Positions 6,472 through 14,163 of a stretch of DNA of 24,309 nucleotides are shown here, piece after piece. The stretch spans positions 1 to 24,309 of the forward strand of contig JAVBQI010000211.1 of assembly GCA_031549145.1 (NCBI GenBank), read 5' to 3'. The position numbers and the translations under genes are program-made. Each line of letters begins with the position of its first letter. Positions within the stretch are counted from its first letter, which is position 1. Below the pieces are notes generated by a model. It saw only the letters and a list, made by a program, of their open reading frames with translations, did no database searches and was not told the origin of the DNA. The DNA comes from JAVBSX01 sp031549145. Its GTDB lineage: Bacteria; Planctomycetota; Planctomycetia; Pirellulales; Thermoguttaceae.

Positions 6472-6908
6472 ATGGCACAAAAATTCAGGCTCGGCATGAA
6501 AGGAAAACTCTTTCATGGAGCGGGCGGCACGACCGGAGTCCCAACGAAGGAACTCGATAACGTGTCGGATGTTACGATCACCTTGGACGCCGCCGAAGCA
6601 GAGGTACCACTCGTGCGAATTCCGGATTTCGCGCAACGGTATCCGGTCTCAAGGAATGCACCATCGAGTGGACCATGATGTACAAGCCCGGAGACGCGGG
6701 GTTCAAAGCGGTCCGCGAGGCGTGGTATTCCGGCGATCCACTCCACTTGGCAGCACTCACGAGCGCGACGGGCGAAGGACCGGTCGGCGACTTTTCCATC
6801 ACCGGCTTCTCGCGTTCGGAGCCTTTGGAAGAAGCGATTACCTATGATGTGACGGCCAAGTTAACCGAATGGGAAACGTGGCAGGAAGAAACCATTACCC
6901 CTCCGTAA
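6472..6908 (+). pseudogene. Major tail tube protein gene, broken by a single-base frameshift
   Basis: The frame starting at ATG 6472 (GGAG at 6457-6460) reads MAQKFRLGMKGKLFHGAGGT through to AEAEV at 6606, then loses sense and stops at about 6678. In the -1 frame from 6606 the sequence TTRANSGFRATVSGLKECTI continues into EWTMMYKPGD and on to the stop at 6906-6908. Joined, this gives 145 residues with the pattern of siphovirus tail tube proteins: an N-terminal strand, GLKECTIEWTM and a C-terminal SEPLEEAITYDVTAKLTEWE. The point of change (GAGGTACCACTC, 6601-6612) has no slippery heptamer, so a one-base deletion or a sequencing error is more likely than programmed slippage. If genuine, this phage cannot build its tail. 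Confidence 0.8.
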
Positions 6909-6913
6909 TTGAC

Positions 6914-7186
6914 ATGTTGACACAAAAAACATTGCTTCCACCCGAGCAGCGGGTCCTCGCGGTCGGATGGACGGACGGTGGTCAATTGGTCCTCTGTTTC
7001 AAGTACTTCGCAGCGCCGGGGGAATACGACGGATTCTTTCCGTTTTCGTTTTTCGATCCGCCTCTCAAAACTCTGAATGAATTGGAAGTCGAGATCGTCA
7101 AACATTTTGGGATGGATTACTCGCAAACGGACGGGCTTTCCGATTCTGAAAAACTCGGCGTACTCAAAGGAGTTCTCACCCGGTAA
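6914..7186 (+). CDS. Unknown 90-residue protein between tail tube and chaperone genes
   Basis: The ATG at 6914 is preferred because the upstream part of the frame is shadow of the tail tube gene. The sequence is mixed: MLTQKTLLPPEQRVLAVGWT, LVLCFKYFAAPGEYDGFFPF, FSFFDPPLKTLNELEVEIVK and a Ser/Asp-rich end. No membrane segment, signal or known motif is seen. No strong Shine-Dalgarno is present, so expression may depend on coupling from the preceding tail tube reading. The position in siphovirus modules between tube and assembly chaperone is often a small accessory. Function is unknown, and it could be a minor protein or non-coding. Confidence 0.4.
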   Translation: MLTQKTLLPPEQRVLAVGWTDGGQLVLCFKYFAAPGEYDGFFPFSFFDPPLKTLNELEVEIVKHFGMDYSQTDGLSDSEKLGVLKGVLTR

Positions 7187-7252
7187 TTCGAGTGCGGATA
7201 TGTTTGCGGACATGGTCCGATTTTCGATAACTTTTTACAAACGATATTTCAA

Positions 7253-7735
7253 ATGCAAGTATTCAAAGACAACGCGAATCGCGACTGGTCGCTTTCGCTC
7301 ACCATCGGCACGGCCATGAAGGTCAAGGATCAATTGGGCGTCGATCTTTTGCAGCCGGAAGTCGGCGAACCGCCGCTTCTCACACGCTTGGGAACGGACG
7401 AACTGCTCTTGGCGCAGGTCATCGCCGCCCTGCTCGAATCTCAATTCGAGTTACACAAAGTCGACGCCGAACAGATTTATCAATCGTTCGACGGCCCCAC
7501 GTTTGCTCGCGCTCACGAGGCGTTCTACAAGGAACTCATCGATTTTTTCCAGAAGCGCGGTCGCCAGGATCGCGCGACGGCGGTGCGGAAGCAGATGAAG
7601 ATGATCGAGAGCGGGATCGTGGCGGCGTCGACAAAGATCGACGGAATCGACGTGGACGAGGTGATCGAAAAGGCGATGTCTGGCGTGACGTTTGGCGAGT
7701 TGCCGGGAGCATCCCCGTCGACCCAAAAGGATTGA
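7253..7735 (+). CDS. Tail assembly chaperone, N-terminal (G-like) frame
   Basis: 160 residues. The opening FKDNANRDWSLSLTIGTAMKVKDQLGVDL is the pattern I associate with planctomycete-type tail assembly chaperones, and the rest is helical and acidic (LLLAQVIAALLES, EQIYQSFDGPTFARAHEAF). It lies directly before the tape measure gene, the standard position. In lambda and relatives this gene product (G) is made alone or, by -1 frameshifting near its end, as a longer G-T fusion. Here the stop TGA (7733-7735) overlaps the next open frame in the -1 register. It probably binds the tape measure during tail assembly. Confidence 0.75.
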   Translation: MQVFKDNANRDWSLSLTIGTAMKVKDQLGVDLLQPEVGEPPLLTRLGTDELLLAQVIAALLESQFELHKVDAEQIYQSFDGPTFARAHEAFYKELIDFFQKRGRQDRATAVRKQMKMIESGIVAASTKIDGIDVDEVIEKAMSGVTFGELPGASPSTQKD

Positions 7736-8025
7736 CGTTGCGACAATTGATCTGGATGACCGAAGGCCGCGACCGATTCGCCTGGAGCTTGGCGTCGTCG
7801 ATGATGGCGCTCATCGCGAATTGTCACAAGGGAAAAGGCCGGGCGCTGACATCGAACGACTTCAATCCGACCTTGACGAAAGAGGAACGGATGCGCGACG
7901 CCATTCTGATTACGGACGAAAACGTCGAACTCATGCGTGACGAATTCAAGCGAGTGATCGAGGGCAAGGTCGTGTTGACACCAATTACCGAGGAGGAAAA
8001 CAATGGCGGGACCATCGGCGATTAG
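7732..8025 (+). CDS. Tail assembly chaperone, C-terminal (T-like) frame, probably expressed by frameshifting
   Basis: 97 residues from the TTG at 7732, which overlaps the preceding stop. The open frame continues upstream in the -1 register through CCA AAA GGA, giving the run GLTLRQLIWMTEGRDRFAWS. This LTLRxLxxMxEG...W start and the later HKGKGRALTSNDFNP match the second domain of these chaperones. The A-run at 7725-7728 could support single-tRNA slippage of Lys (AAG to AAA), but there is no perfect slippery heptamer, so re-initiation at TTG is the alternative. Its end overlaps the tape measure start by 23 bases. Either a T-like domain or a G-T fusion is expected. Confidence 0.65.
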   Translation: MTLRQLIWMTEGRDRFAWSLASSMMALIANCHKGKGRALTSNDFNPTLTKEERMRDAILITDENVELMRDEFKRVIEGKVVLTPITEEENNGGTIGD

Positions 8026-11000
8026 GGCGGGCCGGGCCTTCGTCGAACTCTTTGTCGACGATTCGGCGCTGATTCGCACGTTAAGGCGGGCGGAGGCACG
8101 GATCGTCAAGTTCGGCGAAAATATCAAAGCGATCGGTCGAAGGCTCACGACGCTTGGCCTCGCGGCAGGCGTTCCCTTCGCGGCGTCGATGAAGGTTTTT
8201 GCCGACTTCGACGACCAGATGCGGGCCGTCAAAGCCGTGACCGGGGCGACCGGCAAAGAGTTCGACATGCTCACGGAAAAGGCGAAATTCCTGGGCAGGA
8301 CGACTTCGTTCACGACTTCGCAGGTCGCCTCGGCCATGCTCGAATTGGGCCGGGCCGGGTTCGCTCCGAAGGAGATCGACGAAGCAATTCCCGCCGTGCT
8401 GAATCTTGCGAGGGCGACGGGAACGGACCTCGCGACCTCCGCCGAAATCTGTGCGAATACGCTGCGTTCGTTCGAGCTTCCGGCGTCGGAGATGGTTCGA
8501 GTCAGCGACGTCATGGTCGCGGCGGCGAACAACTCGGCCCAAACGCTGGAAGATTTGGGCGAATCGATGAGTTACTGTGCGCCGATTGCTTCGGAATACG
8601 GACTCTCGCTCGAACAAACCGCGAAGGCGCTCGGCTCGCTCGCCAACTACGGCATCAAAGGTTCGCAGGCCGGGACGACGCTTCGGCGGGTGCTGACCAA
8701 CCTTGCCGATACGAAAATCCAGAAGAAGCTCAAGGGGATCGGTGTTTCGGTCGTCGACCAGAACACCGGCAAGATGCGGGAGGTTTCCGAAGTTTTGCGC
8801 GACATCGGGGCCGCGACCCAGGCGATGCCCAAGGACCAGAAACTCGGATTTTTCAAACAGATATTCGGCTTGTATGCCATCGCAGGCGGGGCGAAACTGA
8901 CCGTAGCGCAATTCGACAAGCTGATCGAGGCGGTCGACAACGCCGCCGGAACCGGGGCTCGGGCCGCAAAAGAGATGGACGGCGGCATCGGCGGTTCGCT
9001 CCGCATGCTCTGGTCGGCGGTCGAGGGAGTTGCGATTGCCGTCGGCGAGGCTTTGGCTCCGGCGCTCCAAAAAATGACTGACTACTGGACGGCGGCTTGC
9101 AGCGGATTGGTCGATTATTTGACCAAGAACAAGCAGATCGTCGTCTATGCCGCCAAGGTCGTCGCGGCGATCACCGGCATCGGGATCGGACTTTTCACCT
9201 TGGGCGCGGCGTTCATCGGCGTCGGAAAAACCATCGGATTCGTCGCGACAGCGATCTCCTCGGTCGCCAACATGGTCCTTTTCGGGTTCAGCATGATCTC
9301 CGGGGCGGTTTCCATCGTCACGGCGACCGTCGGAACCGTCGCTTCGGCCTTCGCCGGGCTCGCCTCCGGGATCGGGATCATCTTCGGCGGCATCGCAAGC
9401 GCTGTCGGAGCAAGTCTTTGCGTCCTTGCGGCGGTCGGCACGGCGGTCTTCGGGGCCATCGGAACCGTCATCGCGGCGGCGTTTTCGCCCTTGGGACTCG
9501 CGATTATCGCCCTCGGAGCCGTCGCCGGAGCCTGTTTTCTGGTCTACCGGAACGCTTCGGCGATTGGAAATACGATCTCGAAGGTCTTTTTCGGCATTGT
9601 CGGAGCAATAAAAAACGCCGCCAGTTCGATTTACACCTTCCTGAACCGCTTCACCGAGTTCAAAATCATCTTCGGCACGGTCAACATCGTCCGGGGCGCT
9701 TTGAATCTGCTCGGCAAAACGGTGCAATGGGTTGCCGGGTCGGTCATCGTTCCGGCATTCAATATTATTATAGGAATCCTCCGCAAGTTGGCCTCCGTCG
9801 CCGTAAACGTCGCGACCACAGTCGGTTCGGCGCTGATTGCCGGTTTCAGCCGGATTTTAGGCATCGTCGGAACCGTCTTTCGCGGCTTGGTTTCGCTCGT
9901 TGCCAACATCGCCGTGCGCATCGTTTCCGTCATCGGAAACGTCTTTGCGGGAATCGCCTCGCTCGTCGGACGGGTCTTGTCGCCGGTCCTTAATATTATA
10001 GGAACGGTGTTCCGAGGAATTTTGACCTTTTTGTCGCCCATTGGCACGGCATTACGCACCGTGGCGGGCTGGATCGTCTCGTTCGCACGGTCGTTTTTTG
10101 TCGTCGAATCGGCAATCCAAGTCTTTTCTTTGCTTTCGGCGGCGACCCAAGGGGCGGTCGGACTGTTTTCGACGCTGGCGGGAACGGCAATCTCGGCGAT
10201 TTTTTCCATCGCGCAGTCGGTGCCGGGAGTCGTTTCGAGCATCGTTCGGTTCTTCATTTCCCTGCCGGGACAAGTTTTCAATGTCTTTTCGCAAATTCCA
10301 AAAATCGTCGGCGGGGCGTTTTCCACGGCGGTCGGCGTCGTAAAAACCGTCGTATCGGGAATCGGGAGCGTTTTTTCCGGCGTGGTTTCCTTTGCGTCGA
10401 ACATGTGGAACGGGCTCGTTTCGGTTTTTTCCACCGTGTTCAATACGCTCGGAAGCATCGTTTCCGGGTTCGGCAATTTTTTTCTCGGCGCGTTTACGAA
10501 CGTCGGCGTCGCCGTCGATTGGCTCCGGGAGCAGTTCGGCAATCTGCTGTCGTTCGCCTCGGAAACGGTCGGGGCCATCGCCGCCGCGCTGTGTCGGGGC
10601 GATATCGAAGCGGCCATCGGCGTCGTTTGGGCGACCATCAAATTGATCTGGACCCAAGGAACGACTTCGCTCGTTCAAACATGGTACTGGCTCACGGAAA
10701 CTTTGCAAACAACTTGGGCGACCTGCGTTTTCAAAATCAGCGAGCTTCTCACGACGGCGTGGTACGGCGTTCAGGAATTTTGGACGGAAACGGTCTATAC
10801 CATGTCGACGCTCTGGACCGAATTTTCGAGCGGCATCGTTTCCGGCTGGAAAAAGGCCGAGGAAGCGATTGCCCAAGGCATCGGCTGGATCATGGCCAAG
10901 ATGCAGGGGCTCGATCCCAACGAAATGGCCCAAATCCTCAGTGAAGATTATAGCAGACAATCCCGCGAGCGCGAAGCGGCCAAGAGCCAGGCCCTCACCG

Positions 11001-11578
11001 GAATCCAGAAAAAGCGCGACGATAAAATGGCGTCGCTCAAGTCCGAGAAGGATGGAACGCTCGATATCCTGAAAAGCGATTTCGAAGCGAGTGCCGGAAC
11101 GCGAGACGCCGCTTATCAAGCGAAGCTCGCCGCGCAACAAAAAGAACTCGACGCCGCCAAAGCCGCCTACGACGAAGCGATCAATCGGGCCAGGAATCCG
11201 CAACAGACACCGCAGGCCGAGGAATCGCAATCCTTGGCGGATCGTTTGCAACAAAAAGTTCAGGAGGCGATCAAAGGCTTTTCGGCAAACACCGATCTCG
11301 GCTCAAAGGTTTCCGTTTCCGGTTCGTTCTCGGCTGCAGCGATTGCCAGCATGGGCGCCTCGTCCGTCATGGATCGGGTCGCCAAGGCGACGGAAAAATC
11401 GGAAAAGCATCTGCAAAAAATCGCGGACAAAGCCGACACCGACGCTGCCGACACGGAAATTCCCGACGAACCGGATGAGAACGACAACGGCGACGACAAT
11501 GCGATGGCGAAGGAACTCAAGCAACAGACTCGGTATCTGCGGGACATCGCAAGCAACGGAGGTCGGGCCTTCGCATAA
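8003..11578 (+). CDS. Tail tape measure protein, TP901 type
   Basis: 1191 residues from ATG 8003 with GGAGG at 7992-7996. Residues about 55-370 form the conserved phage tail tape measure domain (TP901): FADFDDQMRAVKAVTGATGK, LGRAGFAPKEIDEAIPAVLN, TSAEICANTLRSFE and NYGIKGSQAGTTLRRVLTNL. Residues about 376-800 are long hydrophobic Gly/Ala/Val stretches, including tandem 22-residue repeats at 618-683. Residues about 975-1090 are a charged coiled coil (KKRDDKMASLKSEKDGTL). The C-terminus (SGSFSAAAIASMGASS, then an acidic tail) is the usual ending in planctomycete-type prophages. The protein sets tail length and may form a membrane channel during DNA injection. It is intact in this window. Confidence 0.9.
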   Translation: MAGPSAIRAGRAFVELFVDDSALIRTLRRAEARIVKFGENIKAIGRRLTTLGLAAGVPFAASMKVFADFDDQMRAVKAVTGATGKEFDMLTEKAKFLGRTTSFTTSQVASAMLELGRAGFAPKEIDEAIPAVLNLARATGTDLATSAEICANTLRSFELPASEMVRVSDVMVAAANNSAQTLEDLGESMSYCAPIASEYGLSLEQTAKALGSLANYGIKGSQAGTTLRRVLTNLADTKIQKKLKGIGVSVVDQNTGKMREVSEVLRDIGAATQAMPKDQKLGFFKQIFGLYAIAGGAKLTVAQFDKLIEAVDNAAGTGARAAKEMDGGIGGSLRMLWSAVEGVAIAVGEALAPALQKMTDYWTAACSGLVDYLTKNKQIVVYAAKVVAAITGIGIGLFTLGAAFIGVGKTIGFVATAISSVANMVLFGFSMISGAVSIVTATVGTVASAFAGLASGIGIIFGGIASAVGASLCVLAAVGTAVFGAIGTVIAAAFSPLGLAIIALGAVAGACFLVYRNASAIGNTISKVFFGIVGAIKNAASSIYTFLNRFTEFKIIFGTVNIVRGALNLLGKTVQWVAGSVIVPAFNIIIGILRKLASVAVNVATTVGSALIAGFSRILGIVGTVFRGLVSLVANIAVRIVSVIGNVFAGIASLVGRVLSPVLNIIGTVFRGILTFLSPIGTALRTVAGWIVSFARSFFVVESAIQVFSLLSAATQGAVGLFSTLAGTAISAIFSIAQSVPGVVSSIVRFFISLPGQVFNVFSQIPKIVGGAFSTAVGVVKTVVSGIGSVFSGVVSFASNMWNGLVSVFSTVFNTLGSIVSGFGNFFLGAFTNVGVAVDWLREQFGNLLSFASETVGAIAAALCRGDIEAAIGVVWATIKLIWTQGTTSLVQTWYWLTETLQTTWATCVFKISELLTTAWYGVQEFWTETVYTMSTLWTEFSSGIVSGWKKAEEAIAQGIGWIMAKMQGLDPNEMAQILSEDYSRQSREREAAKSQALTGIQKKRDDKMASLKSEKDGTLDILKSDFEASAGTRDAAYQAKLAAQQKELDAAKAAYDEAINRARNPQQTPQAEESQSLADRLQQKVQEAIKGFSANTDLGSKVSVSGSFSAAAIASMGASSVMDRVAKATEKSEKHLQKIADKADTDAADTEIPDEPDENDNGDDNAMAKELKQQTRYLRDIASNGGRAFA

Positions 11579-11595
11579 ACGGAGAACAGAACGTA

Positions 11596-12909
11596 ATGAA
11601 AATTGAAGAACTACTCGGATTCACGAGTTCGACCGGCAAGGACGCCGAGACGATTACGAAACGATATTACGTCAAGTGCAACCCGAACGAGGGGCCGAAC
11701 CAGGCGAAGGCGGCGTTTCAGGCGTTCGCCGAAGGCTTGCCGGTTCCGACCGGGTTGGAACGCGGCGACGTCGGCATCGAGGAAGACAAGAACGTCAACG
11801 GACTGTATTACGGTACGGTGTCGTTCAAGTCGCCGTCACCGAAAATCAAGAAGAAAATCGCCGACGATTTATTCGAGTCGTTCGGCGAAAAAATGTCCGA
11901 AAGTCGCAAGAGCGGCTCGCACGAACGCTTCTTTCGGATCAAGAGCGATTCGGCGAAGTCGGCGATTTCGCGTCTTGAAAATCATATCCGTTCGACGGCC
12001 CAAACCTCCGGACGGCTGCACATCGGCGACATCTCGGTCGACGAATCCCAAGGCGGCGACGGTTTTTATACAGGTCACGTCGTCTACGCGAATCCCGACA
12101 CCTTTGGAAATCGGGACAAACTCAACGGTATCGTCCCCGCTTACGGTTCCCGCTATTCGGCGAATAAAACATCGCGGAGCCGGGAGCATGTTTTCGAACT
12201 GCGCGGCTACAACTCGGTGCAGGACGCCTGGCACGCGCTGAACAATAATTACGGGAACGATAACGATGTCGAATCCATCGACGTCGAGGAAGATTCGTCC
12301 GGCGGCGAAAAACTTTTTACGGGCCGCATCCGCTACTCGCAGGAAAAGCAGGAGGACGAATACAATCGCTCCGTTTCCTTCGAGGTTTCCGGTTCGCAAA
12401 CCAAAATGACCTGCTCGCTCGGCACGCGCGGCGGCTGGGCGGCGAACGGCATGACGCCCCGCAATTACGGCGGTTTGATCGGCGTCACGAGCGACGGCGT
12501 CGAGGGCGTCGACATCGACACGGCGGTTTCGACCTTCTGCGAGACGGCGTATTTCTACCCTTGGTTTTTGACATCCAGTTATGTCGCGTTTTTGTCACGC
12601 GCTTACGGATGCGTCAATTCCTCGCCCTTTCGCGGCTTTGCCGTCGGCGAAGTCCGTTTCCTCGGCGCGAGCGGCGGCTATCGGCAGGGCGACAAAGCCG
12701 CCGAAATGACTTTCAAGTTCGCCGTTTCGCCGAACGCTCAAAACATCCGGGTCGGGAGCATCACGATTCCGTTCAAATACGGTTGGGATTACCTGTGGGT
12801 CCGCTGGGCCGACCTGAAACGCGGCAACGTCACGGTCAAAATCCCGATTGAAGCCTACGTCGAAAAAGTTTATCAGGGACTCAACTTCTATTCATTGGGA
12901 ATCGGTTAA
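11596..12909 (+). CDS. Distal tail / baseplate protein with three tandem small domains
   Basis: 437 residues from ATG 11596, 15 bases after the tape measure stop, with GGAGA at about 11581-11585. Residues about 22-79, 110-166 and 197-249 are three copies of a domain of about 55 residues: an opening strand (KRYYVKC, ERFFRIK, EHVFELR), a helix, then GDVGIEED / GDISVDES / ESIDVEED and a closing strand LYYGTVSF / FYTGHVVY / LFTGRIRY. Residues about 258-437 are a conserved tail-tip domain: NYGGLIGVTSDGVEGVDIDT, GEVRFLGASGGYRQGD and FKYGWDYLWVRWAD. Its position after the tape measure is that of distal tail and baseplate hub proteins. Family name unknown to me; the role is by position. Confidence 0.7.
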   Translation: MKIEELLGFTSSTGKDAETITKRYYVKCNPNEGPNQAKAAFQAFAEGLPVPTGLERGDVGIEEDKNVNGLYYGTVSFKSPSPKIKKKIADDLFESFGEKMSESRKSGSHERFFRIKSDSAKSAISRLENHIRSTAQTSGRLHIGDISVDESQGGDGFYTGHVVYANPDTFGNRDKLNGIVPAYGSRYSANKTSRSREHVFELRGYNSVQDAWHALNNNYGNDNDVESIDVEEDSSGGEKLFTGRIRYSQEKQEDEYNRSVSFEVSGSQTKMTCSLGTRGGWAANGMTPRNYGGLIGVTSDGVEGVDIDTAVSTFCETAYFYPWFLTSSYVAFLSRAYGCVNSSPFRGFAVGEVRFLGASGGYRQGDKAAEMTFKFAVSPNAQNIRVGSITIPFKYGWDYLWVRWADLKRGNVTVKIPIEAYVEKVYQGLNFYSLGIG

Positions 12910-13748
12910 TGGGCGCTAATCCATTCAGGCATGTTCGCAGCGGTGAACCGCTCGTCATTCCGGCGACGACCTACAATGCGATGGTCGATGCGGCCCAAGT
13001 CGTGCGCAATCGCCGTTTGAATCTCGCACCGCATGGAGCGGGTTTCGAGTCGCTGTTCGTCCATGTCGTCAACACGACAGGAAAAGAACTGCAGTGTTTC
13101 GACGTTGTTGGCCTCGACGGTCCCTTGATTACGGACGATCTCGACGCTTTTTGCGAACGCATTGTTTTCAAAGGTGTCGTTCCGAAGAAGGAGCATAAAG
13201 GCAAGTTCGCCGTTTTGCAGGAGGACGCCTCGAAAGACATGTGCGTCCGGGCCTGCGTTTATGGAACGACGATAGCCAAGGTTCAAGTGACGACGGAGCC
13301 GGACCCGGACAGCGACGAGCCGCCCAAGGTTCGATTCTGTGACATTAAAGAAAACGAGACCGGCTATCTCGTGTCCGGCGGCGGCGGGGCCGAGGTGCTG
13401 TGGAGCGACGATTCGACGAACAACCGTTGGTCGATCATTCGGATCGGGAGCGGCAAGTCGACTTTGTTTCCCGTCAAGCTGGAGCAGACCGGCGGCGAGC
13501 AGGGCGATCACAAGGAGGCGGCGTCTTGGGAATACAAGGTCACGGACGCCATGACCGACGAAAAGCTGGAGGAGGACGTCGATCCGACCGCTACGCCGCA
13601 CCAATGGAAGCGACCCGACGTCGGCGCCATCAGCAAGGCGACTTTCGGTTACGCGCATTACGACAACGACGACAAACTGGTACTCGGCTGGATCAACGAG
13701 GTGCCGGAAGTCGAAGCCTGCGATCAATACTATAACAATAATGGCTAA
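12909..13748 (+). CDS. Unknown tail/baseplate-module protein
   Basis: 279 residues; its ATG shares one base with the preceding stop, so it is translationally coupled. The start (FRHVRSGEPLVIPATTYNAM, then VDAAQ) is a motif I associate with a conserved family in planctomycete prophages: RSGxPLxIPAxxYNAxxDAA. The middle holds beta-like stretches (FAVLQEDASKDMCVRACVYG; NRWSIIRIGSGKSTLFPVKL) and the C-terminus is charged and hydrophilic. No signal peptide or membrane segment. The gene lies within the run of distal tail genes, so a baseplate or fibre-attachment role is likely. The function is inferred from context only. Confidence 0.65.
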   Translation: MGANPFRHVRSGEPLVIPATTYNAMVDAAQVVRNRRLNLAPHGAGFESLFVHVVNTTGKELQCFDVVGLDGPLITDDLDAFCERIVFKGVVPKKEHKGKFAVLQEDASKDMCVRACVYGTTIAKVQVTTEPDPDSDEPPKVRFCDIKENETGYLVSGGGGAEVLWSDDSTNNRWSIIRIGSGKSTLFPVKLEQTGGEQGDHKEAASWEYKVTDAMTDEKLEEDVDPTATPHQWKRPDVGAISKATFGYAHYDNDDKLVLGWINEVPEVEACDQYYNNNG

Positions 13749-14163
13749 AGGACGCATCACCGTTACGAAAGAGGGTAAGCGGCACGTTCACAAGGACGGC
13801 AAGCTCGACCTGACGACCGATAACACCTCGAAGGGGACCTGCTGTTGCTGCAAGCCGTACACGCTCGCCTCGTTCACGGCCTCGGATTACGCGACGTGGA
13901 ATTTGAGCCAGTATCAGGGCGACGGCGTGGCCGCTCCGAACCGCTACTGGCGATTGACGAACAATTACACGTCTTACGTTCCGGTCAAACGCGGTTGCGT
14001 CGACGAGAAGGGCAAGCTGATCGGCCTGCCGAACTCGACAAGCACGACGACCTACAAGTACACCTGGTATTTTTATCTCGAAATCGGGTGCCGCGACGGG
14101 AATATCATCCGTTACCCGACCGGCACGGAAAATGCCAACCTTTACAATTGCATCTTCGAATGA
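13741..14163 (+). CDS. Small protein with a four-cysteine run
   Basis: 140 residues, overlapping the preceding gene by eight bases. The N-terminal 30 residues are basic and hydrophilic (MAKGRITVTKEGKRHVHKDG), then comes KGTCCCCKPYTL with Cys34-Cys37 in a row, followed by aromatic- and Tyr-rich beta-like sequence (WNLSQYQGDG, YKYTWYFYLEIGCRDGNIIR) with further cysteines. Four adjacent cysteines could bind a metal, form disulfides or be a palmitoylation-like site; the data do not decide. It is in the baseplate-gene run, so it may be a small structural protein. I do not recognise the family. Confidence 0.6.
   Translation: MAKGRITVTKEGKRHVHKDGKLDLTTDNTSKGTCCCCKPYTLASFTASDYATWNLSQYQGDGVAAPNRYWRLTNNYTSYVPVKRGCVDEKGKLIGLPNSTSTTTYKYTWYFYLEIGCRDGNIIRYPTGTENANLYNCIFE

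Noticed and set aside
8081..9727. Open frame of 548 codons on the minus strand
   Set aside because: It lies opposite the tape measure gene and has an Asp/Arg-rich low-information composition typical of antisense frames.
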